Source: Flavobacterium sp. (GTDB taxonomy: Bacteria > Bacteroidota > Bacteroidia > Flavobacteriales > Flavobacteriaceae). Taken from it: DNA of 64,000 nucleotides. Shown in pieces: positions 40,771-48,374 of this stretch. How positions within the stretch are numbered: the stretch's first letter is position 1; each line of letters starts with the position of its first letter. The stretch covers positions 1-64,000 of the forward strand of contig NZ_JAIXUB010000030.1 in assembly GCF_027484205.1 (NCBI RefSeq). Reading direction: 5' to 3'. The notes beneath the pieces are model-generated. The model was given only the letters and a program-made list of their open reading frames with translations, searched no databases and had not been told where the DNA came from. The translations under genes were made by a program, and so were the position numbers.

Positions 40771-41517
40771 ATGAAAAAGTTTATTGTTTTAGTTCTTTTA
40801 TTTTCGAGTTCTCTTTTTTCACAAGAGAAAATTGAAGTTTTTTTTGATTTTAACGAGGACATTCCAAATGTAACATCAACAGAGTTTTTTAACATTTGGA
40901 TGAATGAAAATCGAGATGTTGAAGTTGTAAAAATATCAGGATATTGTGATAGTATAGACAATAGTAAATACAATAAAGATTTAGCTTCTCGAAGGATTAA
41001 GTCAGTTTTAGAAAATTTGAAAATAAGTAAAATTGCAATTAATCCAAAAGTTATAATTGATAATAACGGAAAGGATTTTAAACAATCAAAGAATCAAGCA
41101 GAGAATAGGAAAGTAGTTATTTACTTCAACAGAAATAAACTTTCAAATAGTATAAGTAAATCAAATAAAGGCGATTTAATTAAACTAAGAGCATTAAATT
41201 TTTATAATAATTCTGATGTAATTGTCCCAAAATCACAACCAGTTTTGAAAGAACTATTGGATATAATGAAATCTAAACCAAAATTAAAAATTGAAATCCA
41301 AGGTCATATTTGTTGTAAATTACCAAATCAAGAGGATACAGTTTCTGAAGCAAGAGCTAAAGCCGTTTATGATTATTTAATCAAAAATAAAATTGATAAA
41401 AGCAGGATGACTTACAAAGGTTATGGAGTATCAAGTCCTATTTATAAAATTCCTGAGAAAAACGATTTTGAAGCAGACGAAAATAGAAGGGTTGAAATTT
41501 TAATTGTTGAAAATTAA
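40771..41517 (+). CDS. OmpA-like protein, tandem paralogue
   Basis: KLKIEIQGHICC...RAKAVYDYLIKNKIDKSRMTYKGYGVSSPIY...ENRRVEILI. Confidence 0.82.
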   Translation: MKKFIVLVLLFSSSLFSQEKIEVFFDFNEDIPNVTSTEFFNIWMNENRDVEVVKISGYCDSIDNSKYNKDLASRRIKSVLENLKISKIAINPKVIIDNNGKDFKQSKNQAENRKVVIYFNRNKLSNSISKSNKGDLIKLRALNFYNNSDVIVPKSQPVLKELLDIMKSKPKLKIEIQGHICCKLPNQEDTVSEARAKAVYDYLIKNKIDKSRMTYKGYGVSSPIYKIPEKNDFEADENRRVEILIVEN

Positions 41518-41661
41518 TAAATATTGTCTTTATAGTTTTAAATTAAATAGAAAACCATTGCGATGAAAAATCATAATTTATTTCTTTATTCGTGATTCAA
41601 ATTACTATCTTTGCTCAACAACTTTACCCTGAGATTCTCGAAGGGAACAACACACTAAAAA

Positions 41662-42840
41662 ATGAGTTCTGATACGAATCAACGCTATGCAATGCGCGGA
41701 GTTTCAGCTTCTAAAGAAGATGTTCATGCTGCCATTAAAAATATTGATAAAGGTTTATTTCCAAAAGCTTTTTGCAAAATTGTACCTGATTATTTAACAA
41801 ACGACGAAGCGTATTGTTTGATTATGCATGCCGATGGTGCTGGAACAAAATCATCTTTGGCATATATGTATTGGAAAGAAACTGGCGACATTTCAGTTTG
41901 GAAAGGCATTGCACAAGATGCTTTGATTATGAATATCGACGATTTACTTTGTGTTGGTGCTACCGATAATATTTTACTTTCATCAACTATTGGCAGAAAT
42001 AAAAATCTGATTCCTGCTGAGGTTATTTCAGCAATTATCAACGGAACAGAAGAATTAATTCAAGAATTAAAATCATTTGGTGTCACGATTCATTCCACTG
42101 GCGGTGAAACGGCTGACGTAGGCGATTTAGTTCGAACTATTATTGTTGATTCAACAGTTACAGCTCGAATGAAGCGTAGTAATGTAATTGATAATGCCAA
42201 TATAAAATCTGGTGATGTTATTGTTGGTTTAGCTTCTTTTGGTCAAGCCAAATACGAAAAAAGTTATAATGGCGGAATGGGAAGCAATGGATTGACTTCT
42301 GCGCGTCATGATGTTTTTGCTAATTATTTAGCAGAAAAATTCCCTGAAAGTTTTGATAGTTCTGTACCACAAGAGTTGGTATATTCTGGAAATGTAAAAT
42401 TGACAGATGTAGTTGAAAATGCGCCAATTGATGCTGGAAAATTAGTGCTTTCACCTACAAGGACGTATGCACCAATTATAAAATCTATTTTAGACAAATA
42501 TTCTCATAACGACATTCACGGAATGGTTCACTGTTCTGGTGGTGCACAAACAAAAGTGTTACATTTTGTTGATAATGTTCACGTTATAAAAGATAATTTA
42601 TTTCCGGTTCCACCACTTTTCAAATTGATTCAAGAACAATCAAAAACCGATTGGAAAGAAATGTACCAAGTTTTCAATTGTGGTCACCGCATGGAATTGT
42701 ATGTTCCACAGGAAATTGCGAATGATATTATTGAAATTTCAAAATCATTTGGCGTTGCCGCACAAATTGTAGGTAGAGTCGAAACTTCTGAAACTAAAAA
42801 GCTAACAATTCAATCAGAATACGGAGTTTTTGAGTATTAA
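41662..42840 (+). CDS. purM: AIR synthase-related (PurM-like) protein, phosphoribosylformylglycinamidine cyclo-ligase
   Basis: MHADGAGTKSSLAYMYWKETGD, ALIMNIDDLLCVGATDNILLSSTIGRNK, HSTGGETADVGDLVRTIIVDSTV. Confidence 0.8.
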   Translation: MSSDTNQRYAMRGVSASKEDVHAAIKNIDKGLFPKAFCKIVPDYLTNDEAYCLIMHADGAGTKSSLAYMYWKETGDISVWKGIAQDALIMNIDDLLCVGATDNILLSSTIGRNKNLIPAEVISAIINGTEELIQELKSFGVTIHSTGGETADVGDLVRTIIVDSTVTARMKRSNVIDNANIKSGDVIVGLASFGQAKYEKSYNGGMGSNGLTSARHDVFANYLAEKFPESFDSSVPQELVYSGNVKLTDVVENAPIDAGKLVLSPTRTYAPIIKSILDKYSHNDIHGMVHCSGGAQTKVLHFVDNVHVIKDNLFPVPPLFKLIQEQSKTDWKEMYQVFNCGHRMELYVPQEIANDIIEISKSFGVAAQIVGRVETSETKKLTIQSEYGVFEY

Positions 42841-42866
42841 AACTTTATTTATTTTGATATTTTTTT

Positions 42867-42995
42867 TCATTTGTAGAAATAGTTCTACATAAAAATAATT
42901 GATAATTTTTTAAAATTTTAACAAAAAAAAGTATGGTTTTTTGATTGTCAAGGCTTTACTTATTTTAATAATTTGTCATTTGTAGAAATAGTTCT
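42867..42995. repeat. Two copies of a 20-bp direct repeat TCATTTGTAGAAATAGTTCT
   Basis: 42867-42886 and 42976-42995 (109 bp apart); first copy forms TGTAGAA-ATAG-TTCTACA dyad. Confidence 0.85.
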
Positions 42996-43039
42996 GTTAA
43001 AAAAAATGATAGAAAATTCTTATAAATTTAACTAAAAAC

Positions 43040-43072
43040 TTTGATTCACATTAATTTTAAATGATATATTTG
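43040..43072 (+). promoter_or_regulatory. Candidate promoter of the lipoprotein effector gene
   Basis: TTTG (43040)-N21-TATATTTG (43065). Confidence 0.55.
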
Positions 43073-43099
43073 GAATAGTTATAACTAAAGAAAACGTTC

Positions 43100-43300
43100 A
43101 TACATTAACGAAAAAAATAAATAGCGTTCTGCTTTTAAAATCTCTTTTTCTGAAATAGCGAAAATTTCATAAGTACAAGATAAGTTAAATCGGATACATC
43201 TACAATTTGTGTAGGCGTTCCTTTTTGCCTTGTACTTGGGTTTTCACGAGACTCTGAAACGAGTATTTAGGTTCTGCTTACGTTTTTTATTTTTTTTAAC
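43100..43300 (+). ncRNA. Candidate structured 5' leader RNA
   Basis: ~250-nt gap between -7 box and ATG; AAGTACAAG (43171-43179) pairs CTTGTACTT (43229-43237) enclosing CTACA-atttg-TGTAG (43200-43214); ACTC/GAGT stem 3'; higher GC than flanks. Confidence 0.45.
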
Positions 43301-43326
43301 TATTAATTTATATTATTTTAACACAC

Positions 43327-44979
43327 ATGAAAATCAAGTTTAGTTATTTATTAAAAGCCCTATTTATCTTTATCTCATTATTTTTTTTAGGTTGTGAAAC
43401 CCAAGAGCAAGTTCTATCGAGTTCAGAAAATTTCAAAAAATATCAAATTAATTTTGACGAATTCAATATTGACAAAAATGCAAAATCTGCTCTAGATCAA
43501 ATTAAAGAGGAACAAATACAAAATAGGCAAGCAAAAAGTGGAGATGCACAACAAAAAATCATGTATAATAAAGAATTTGACTTTTACATTGATACAGAAA
43601 AAATTGTTGTCGTTGAAAATAGCAATTACAGACAATACACTTTTCCAATTTATAGAACAAGAGAAAATGTAAAACTTGAAAACCTAGTTATTAAATCTAA
43701 AAATAACGAACCTTTTAAAGCATACACAATCAAATATACACTTACCGCTTTAGAAAAAGAAATCATTTCTAATGGTGGTTATGTAGATGTTAGTGATGAC
43801 ACAGAAATAAGCACATTAAGCAAATTTGCACAATTAGAAGATGGTACTTGTTGGGAAACTGTTACTGTAACAAGTCAAGCAACAGGATGGGATGATGAAA
43901 CATGGCAACAAGTTCCGTGTCCTGGTTCACTTAGCGGTGGAGGCGGATCTGGTTATATTCCAAATTTTAATACAGGAAATGGAGGAATTGGAAGTTTTCC
44001 AATTGGAGATACTAGTGGAAATGGTGGAGGATTTCAAACCTCTGGTGGAGGAAGCTATTCAAACATAAATTATATTGTTGCAACTCCCACAGCTTCTTTA
44101 GAGCAAACTCAAATTAAGAACTTCATGAACTCATTAACTGACGAGCAACATGATTTTTTATATCCAGAAATTGATTTAAACAATTTATCTCAAAATGATA
44201 ACTCAACAGCTGATAGTGTTATTGAATATTTGAATGAAAATGATTTTTCTGAGGAGAGTCAAGATTATGTGGAAGAATGGATAGATTACGTTATTGCAAA
44301 TTATACTGAAGACAATATAGAAGATTTAATAAATGTTCTAGATTTTATGGCAGACGGAACAATAGATGGTTTAACATTGCCAACGCCTGTTGGTGAAAGT
44401 ATAACAGATATGGCAGATTTTTTAGATTGTATCGACTTAACCCAAGGTGGTTCGATAACCATTTCAGCTGATCAACCTAAAGCAGGTGCTCATAATTTAT
44501 ATACTTCTTCAGGTGGTGTAGGACACACTTTTATAACTATTAAACAAGGAACTAAAGTAAAATCATTTGGATTTTATCCTGTTAGCGGTCCAATGTCGCT
44601 TTCACCCAATAGTTTAACTATCAACCCTGGAGATTTTGTTAATGTACCTGGAGTATTTAAAAGCAATCAAAATACTGCATTTGATGTAAGTATTACTACC
44701 ACAATAAATTCTATACAAATGTCTGAAATTGTTAATGGTGTTATTGGTATTGCAGAATCTAATCCATCATATAATTTGGGAAGTATGAATTGTACTGATA
44801 TAGGTATAATTATTTTTGAATCTACAGGAATCAGTATTCCTGATGCTGAATCAACAAATCCATTATGGCAGGGACAAACTCCGGGAACTTTAGGACAAAT
44901 TTTAAGAGCTATGCCTTTACCTACTGGTACAACTAGAAATACAACTGGCGGAAACTCACCTTCAAATAATTGTGATTGA
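43327..44979 (+). CDS. Lipoprotein with glycine-rich linker and C-terminal candidate papain-like/NlpC-like effector domain
   Basis: Lipobox FLGC; TCWETVTVTSQATGWDDETWQQVPCPG; Gly-rich linker; C-terminal GGVGHTFITIKQGTKVKSFGFYPVSG ... SMNCTDIGIIIFESTG (His-then-Cys order, candidate permuted papain-like fold). Confidence 0.6.
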   Translation: MKIKFSYLLKALFIFISLFFLGCETQEQVLSSSENFKKYQINFDEFNIDKNAKSALDQIKEEQIQNRQAKSGDAQQKIMYNKEFDFYIDTEKIVVVENSNYRQYTFPIYRTRENVKLENLVIKSKNNEPFKAYTIKYTLTALEKEIISNGGYVDVSDDTEISTLSKFAQLEDGTCWETVTVTSQATGWDDETWQQVPCPGSLSGGGGSGYIPNFNTGNGGIGSFPIGDTSGNGGGFQTSGGGSYSNINYIVATPTASLEQTQIKNFMNSLTDEQHDFLYPEIDLNNLSQNDNSTADSVIEYLNENDFSEESQDYVEEWIDYVIANYTEDNIEDLINVLDFMADGTIDGLTLPTPVGESITDMADFLDCIDLTQGGSITISADQPKAGAHNLYTSSGGVGHTFITIKQGTKVKSFGFYPVSGPMSLSPNSLTINPGDFVNVPGVFKSNQNTAFDVSITTTINSIQMSEIVNGVIGIAESNPSYNLGSMNCTDIGIIIFESTGISIPDAESTNPLWQGQTPGTLGQILRAMPLPTGTTRNTTGGNSPSNNCD

Positions 44980-44980
44980 T

Positions 44981-45391
44981 ATGGAAAATGTAAATAAATT
45001 TAAAGTTTTAACATTGTTGTGTTTTCTTCTAATCGTTTTTCCTGGTGATAAAATTTCTATTGTTAATTTTTTTGGCATATTAGCATTATTATTAGATGGA
45101 TTAGGAAGTTTACAAAGTTTTAATGATGATTATCCAATAACAATCGAAATATTTTTAGCAATATCAATTTGTTTCTCATTAATTTTAATTTTCAAAAAAA
45201 ATAAATTTATAACTTTATTATGTTTTATTACACAATATTCTTTTTTATTACATTCTTTTAAAATGGATTATTTGCGTTATTGGTATTTTTCAGTTCCATT
45301 TTTTTTATATTTTTTGTTGAGTTTAACTGTTATTTTTTTAGTTTTCAAAAACGTGATGAAGTGTATTAATATTTTTTTTAAAAGATTGTAA
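44981..45391 (+). CDS. Multi-TM membrane protein, candidate immunity protein
   Basis: ATG one nt after the stop of the upstream effector-like gene; four or more TM segments. Confidence 0.5.
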   Translation: MENVNKFKVLTLLCFLLIVFPGDKISIVNFFGILALLLDGLGSLQSFNDDYPITIEIFLAISICFSLILIFKKNKFITLLCFITQYSFLLHSFKMDYLRYWYFSVPFFLYFLLSLTVIFLVFKNVMKCINIFFKRL

Positions 45392-45405
45392 TTAAATTTT
45401 ATATT

Positions 45406-45902
45406 ATGAAAAAAAAAATGCTTCAATAATATTATTTCTAATATCCAATCTAATTTTTTTTCAAAATTGAAAAAATAGTCTGTACACAACCGATTTAACG
45501 AAAATTAATGAAAAAGAAACTGTTTACATCTATTTTAAACAAAGTAAACTAGAAAGTTGTACCGAAAAGGTAAATAACAGAAAAACAGTAAATCCAAATT
45601 TTATACAGATTTATACTGTTAGAACTGATTTACACAACTCTATTAAATTCTTCTATTCAGATTATATTGATGTAGAACATTACGAAAAAGATGAAAAATC
45701 TGATATTAAAATTGTAAAAAAATCATTTTTGAGAAAAAATAAAGAGAATATAATCGATATTAATTTTTTTATTGTTAATGGATATAGAGAGTCATTTCGT
45801 CATTTAACTAGAAAAAAGATCTATTTAATTGATCAATCTGAAATAAAAAATAAAAAGATAATCTTAAAAGAAGTTCAAATGAATATTCTAAAAAGTGAAT
45901 AA
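45406..45902 (+). pseudogene. Decayed lipoprotein gene (candidate immunity gene)
   Basis: ATG-A10 tract, then out-of-frame signal peptide NASIILFLISNLIFFQN, in-frame TGA at 45468, then ~143-codon open frame KNSLYTTDLTKINEKETVYIYFKQ...VQMNILKSE* with no usable start. Confidence 0.65.
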
Positions 45903-45906
45903 GATT

Positions 45907-46263
45907 ATGAAAAAAATAACTTTATTAACAATACTTTTTTTTGCATTTAGTTGTAGCAATTCAAAGAATGAAATTAAATTCATAAACAATTCAGAGGTTG
46001 TTATTGATAGCGTAAAAATTTTTGGAAACAAAAAATGTAACCCAATAATTTTTTATGGAATTAAACCTAATTCTATTTTCAAAGAAAAATTAATAAACTG
46101 TGATTCCTTAGATAATGATGGCTCTTTTTTGGTAAAAATTTTTTATGATAAAAAGAATATAAGTAAACACTTTGGTTACTATACTAATGGATATCCTGTA
46201 TTTAAAGAAATTATTTTTGATTATAATAAAAATGATATAATAAATATCAAAGAGTTTCACTAA
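45907..46263 (+). CDS. Hypothetical lipoprotein
   Basis: MKKITLLTILFFAFSCSNSKNE lipobox; ATG at 45907. Confidence 0.7.
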   Translation: MKKITLLTILFFAFSCSNSKNEIKFINNSEVVIDSVKIFGNKKCNPIIFYGIKPNSIFKEKLINCDSLDNDGSFLVKIFYDKKNISKHFGYYTNGYPVFKEIIFDYNKNDIINIKEFH

Positions 46264-46272
46264 AGTAAATTT

Positions 46273-46620
46273 ATGAAAACATTTAAATTTTTAATTCCAA
46301 CAATAATATCAATTTTATTAGTTATTACATTGATATCAGATTATAAAGTTCTTAATCTAAATTTAGGAAATTTTTGGTTGAATATTAATTCTATTTATAT
46401 AATTGTGTTTGGTTTAATTATTTCATATTTAGCATTCTTAACTAAATTATTTATGAAAGTTTGCATAATATTGGCTTTTATTTTTACAGCTTTTTTAATG
46501 TTATTTATTATTGATTCAATAACAAATATCAGTAATCAATCTTTACTTTTATATTTATCAATATTATCAATCTCATTGTCTATCATTAGTTTTTTAAGCC
46601 ATTTTAAATTACCTAAATAA
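46273..46620 (+). CDS. Hypothetical multi-TM membrane protein
   Basis: 115 aa, mostly hydrophobic. Confidence 0.6.
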   Translation: MKTFKFLIPTIISILLVITLISDYKVLNLNLGNFWLNINSIYIIVFGLIISYLAFLTKLFMKVCIILAFIFTAFLMLFIIDSITNISNQSLLLYLSILSISLSIISFLSHFKLPK

Positions 46621-46685
46621 ATCGCTTTTTGCTTTAAAAGAAGTAGAAATTATAAAAGTCAATTTTTTGATTAAAAAAAATAATT

Positions 46686-46805
46686 ATGAAGTATTTTTTC
46701 CTTTTTACCACTAGTGAAGTTATAAGAACATTGATGTATATTATTTTTATAATTATTGTTTTAAGTTTTTTGAAAGTTTGTTTAAAATTTTTAAAAAAGA
46801 AATAA
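46686..46805 (+). CDS. Tiny single-TM protein (39 aa, absent from ORF track)
   Basis: MKYFFLFTTSEVIRTLMYIIFIIIVLSFLKVCLKFLKKK*. Confidence 0.5.
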   Translation: MKYFFLFTTSEVIRTLMYIIFIIIVLSFLKVCLKFLKKK

Positions 46806-46821
46806 TTTAAATATTAAAAAT

Positions 46822-46980
46822 ATGGAAAATAAAGTCTATGAAACAGAAACAGTTTGGAATGCAGATTATATTTTAAACTCATTATGGCAAATTTTGAATT
46901 TAGTTTTTATAGTTGTAATAATATACTACATTATTAAGCTCTATAGAAAAATTAGTAAATATTTAGATTGGAATTCTTAA
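46822..46980 (+). CDS. Small single-TM protein, paralogue of 47275-47409 (52 aa, absent from ORF track)
   Basis: MENKVYETETVWNADYILNSLWQILNLVFIVVIIYYIIKLYRKISKYLDWNS*. Confidence 0.65.
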   Translation: MENKVYETETVWNADYILNSLWQILNLVFIVVIIYYIIKLYRKISKYLDWNS

Positions 46981-46996
46981 GTCATTCCTTAATTTT

Positions 46997-47026
46997 AAAC
47001 AATGCTGGTTAAAATCAGCATTGTTT
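46997..47026 (+). terminator. Terminator at end of first small-ORF module
   Basis: Perfect 11-bp stem AAACAATGCTG-gttaaaat-CAGCATTGTTT plus TTT. Confidence 0.88.
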
Positions 47027-47117
47027 TTTCTTATGAATGTTTGTGCTGCTTAAATAATCAATAAATAGAAAACAGCTAGCGAAATTTATTGTTTACTGTT
47101 ACTTAAATTAAATTATC

Positions 47118-47291
47118 ATGAAAGAAACATTAAAAATTATAGGTTATTTGATTCCAACAATTTTTCTTATTTTATTACTTTACTTTTTAATTAATTTTTA
47201 TTTGATTTTTAAAAAATATTTTCAAGTAAAAAGTAAATATTATGAAATTAAATTAAAAAATTTAGAGAATAAAAATGGAAAAGATTCTTAA
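47118..47291 (+). CDS. Small single-TM protein (57 aa, absent from ORF track)
   Basis: MKETLKIIGYLIPTIFLILLLYFLINFYLIFKKYFQVKSKYYEIKLKNLENKNGKDS*. Confidence 0.6.
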   Translation: MKETLKIIGYLIPTIFLILLLYFLINFYLIFKKYFQVKSKYYEIKLKNLENKNGKDS

Positions 47292-47409
47292 TGATTTAGA
47301 TTTTGGTTTATTGATATGGCAATTAATGATGATAACAGTATTTGTTATAGTTGTTTTTAGTTTAATTAAACTGTACAAAAAACTGATCAATTATCTTGAT
47401 AGAAAATAA
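47275..47409 (+). CDS. Small single-TM protein, paralogue of 46822-46980 (44 aa, absent from ORF track)
   Basis: MEKILNDLDFGLLIWQLMMITVFVIVVFSLIKLYKKLINYLDRK*; overlaps previous gene by 17 bp. Confidence 0.65.
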   Translation: MEKILNDLDFGLLIWQLMMITVFVIVVFSLIKLYKKLINYLDRK

Positions 47410-47419
47410 ATTATTACTT

Positions 47420-47451
47420 AACACTGATTAATTGTAAAATTAGTCAGTGTT
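47420..47451. terminator. Bidirectional terminator
   Basis: AACACTGATTAAT-tgtaaa-ATTAGTCAGTGTT (one G:U). Confidence 0.8.
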
Positions 47452-47454
47452 ATT

Positions 47455-48240
47455 CTATTTTCTTCTAAAATCTTTTCTTGGAGTAAAACTTCTTGGAGTT
47501 ACTTTTGGTAAACTAGCTTCTTCCGTTTTGCTTGAAGGTTCAATCAGTTCGTTGAGTTGTTTTATTTCGGCATCAGTCAATTCTCTGTATATTCCTATTG
47601 GAACATCTAAAGAAATATTAATAATTCGAGTTCTTTTTAAAGCCGTAACTTCATAGTCAAGATATTCGCACATTCTACGAATTTGGCGGTTCAATCCTTG
47701 AGTAAGAACAATTCTGAAAACATATTTACTAACTTGTTCTACTTTACATTTTCTGGTAACGGTTTCTAAAATAGGAATTCCGTTTGCCATTCTATCAATA
47801 AATCTATCTGTAATTGGTCGGTTTACCGTAACGATATATTCTTTTTCGTGATTGTTTCTTGCTCTTAAAATTTTGTTTACAATATCGCCATCATTGGTCA
47901 TAAATATCAACCCTTCACTGGCTTTATCTAATCGTCCAATTGGAAAAATTCGCTCGTGATAATTGATATAATCTACAATATTATCTCTCACTTCAAGATT
48001 AGTTGTGCATTCAATTCCTGGAGGTTTGTTGAACGCTAAATAAACTCGTTTTTGAGTATTTTCTCTAACCAATTTTCCATCAACACGCACTTCATCAGAA
48101 GGTGAAATTTTAGTTCCCATTTCAGGAACTACACCATTAATTGTGACTCTTCCTTGATCAATCAATTTGTCTGCTTCACGTCGAGAGCAAAATCCGGTTT
48201 CCGATAAAAACTTGTTAATACGAGTTAGATTTTCTTCCAT
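47455..48240 (-). CDS. rluF: 23S rRNA pseudouridine synthase, RluF/RluB-type
   Basis: S4 domain RINKFLSETGFCSRREADKLIDQGRVTING; FPIGRLDKASEGLIFMTNDGD; QGLNRQIRRMCEYLDYEV. Confidence 0.9.
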   Translation of the reverse strand: MEENLTRINKFLSETGFCSRREADKLIDQGRVTINGVVPEMGTKISPSDEVRVDGKLVRENTQKRVYLAFNKPPGIECTTNLEVRDNIVDYINYHERIFPIGRLDKASEGLIFMTNDGDIVNKILRARNNHEKEYIVTVNRPITDRFIDRMANGIPILETVTRKCKVEQVSKYVFRIVLTQGLNRQIRRMCEYLDYEVTALKRTRIINISLDVPIGIYRELTDAEIKQLNELIEPSSKTEEASLPKVTPRSFTPRKDFRRK

Positions 48241-48293
48241 TATGCAAAGATAGATTATTTTTTCAGTTTGCAGTTTTAGATATCATTTTTCAC

Positions 48294-48371
48294 ATTACCA
48301 TTGATATTGAAATTGCCATTGAAATTGCCATTGCCATTGAAGTTGCTATTGATATTGAAATTGCCATTGAA
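48294..48371. repeat. Hexanucleotide tandem repeat (ATTGNN x13)
   Basis: ATTACC ATTGAT ATTGAA ATTGCC ATTGAA ATTGCC ATTGCC ATTGAA GTTGCT ATTGAT ATTGAA ATTGCC ATTGAA. Confidence 0.93.
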
Positions 48372-48374
48372 TCA

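Noticed and set aside
42867-42995. CRISPR remnant (two 20-bp repeats)
   Set aside because: Only two copies, 109 bp apart, with short imperfect dyad and no cas genes; operator or duplication is simpler
43096-43260. Possible minus-strand small ORF through the leader region (VKTQVQGKKERLHKL / PKYKAKRNAYTNCRCIRFNLSC...)
   Set aside because: Very short or lacking a start codon; the symmetry is better explained by RNA stems than by coding
42841-47410. Integrated mobile element (transposon or ICE)
   Set aside because: No integrase/transposase, no tRNA target and no terminal repeats seen at island boundaries; acquisition route is unknown
48294-48371. CRISPR-like array
   Set aside because: Units are contiguous 6-mers without spacers; no cas genes in the window
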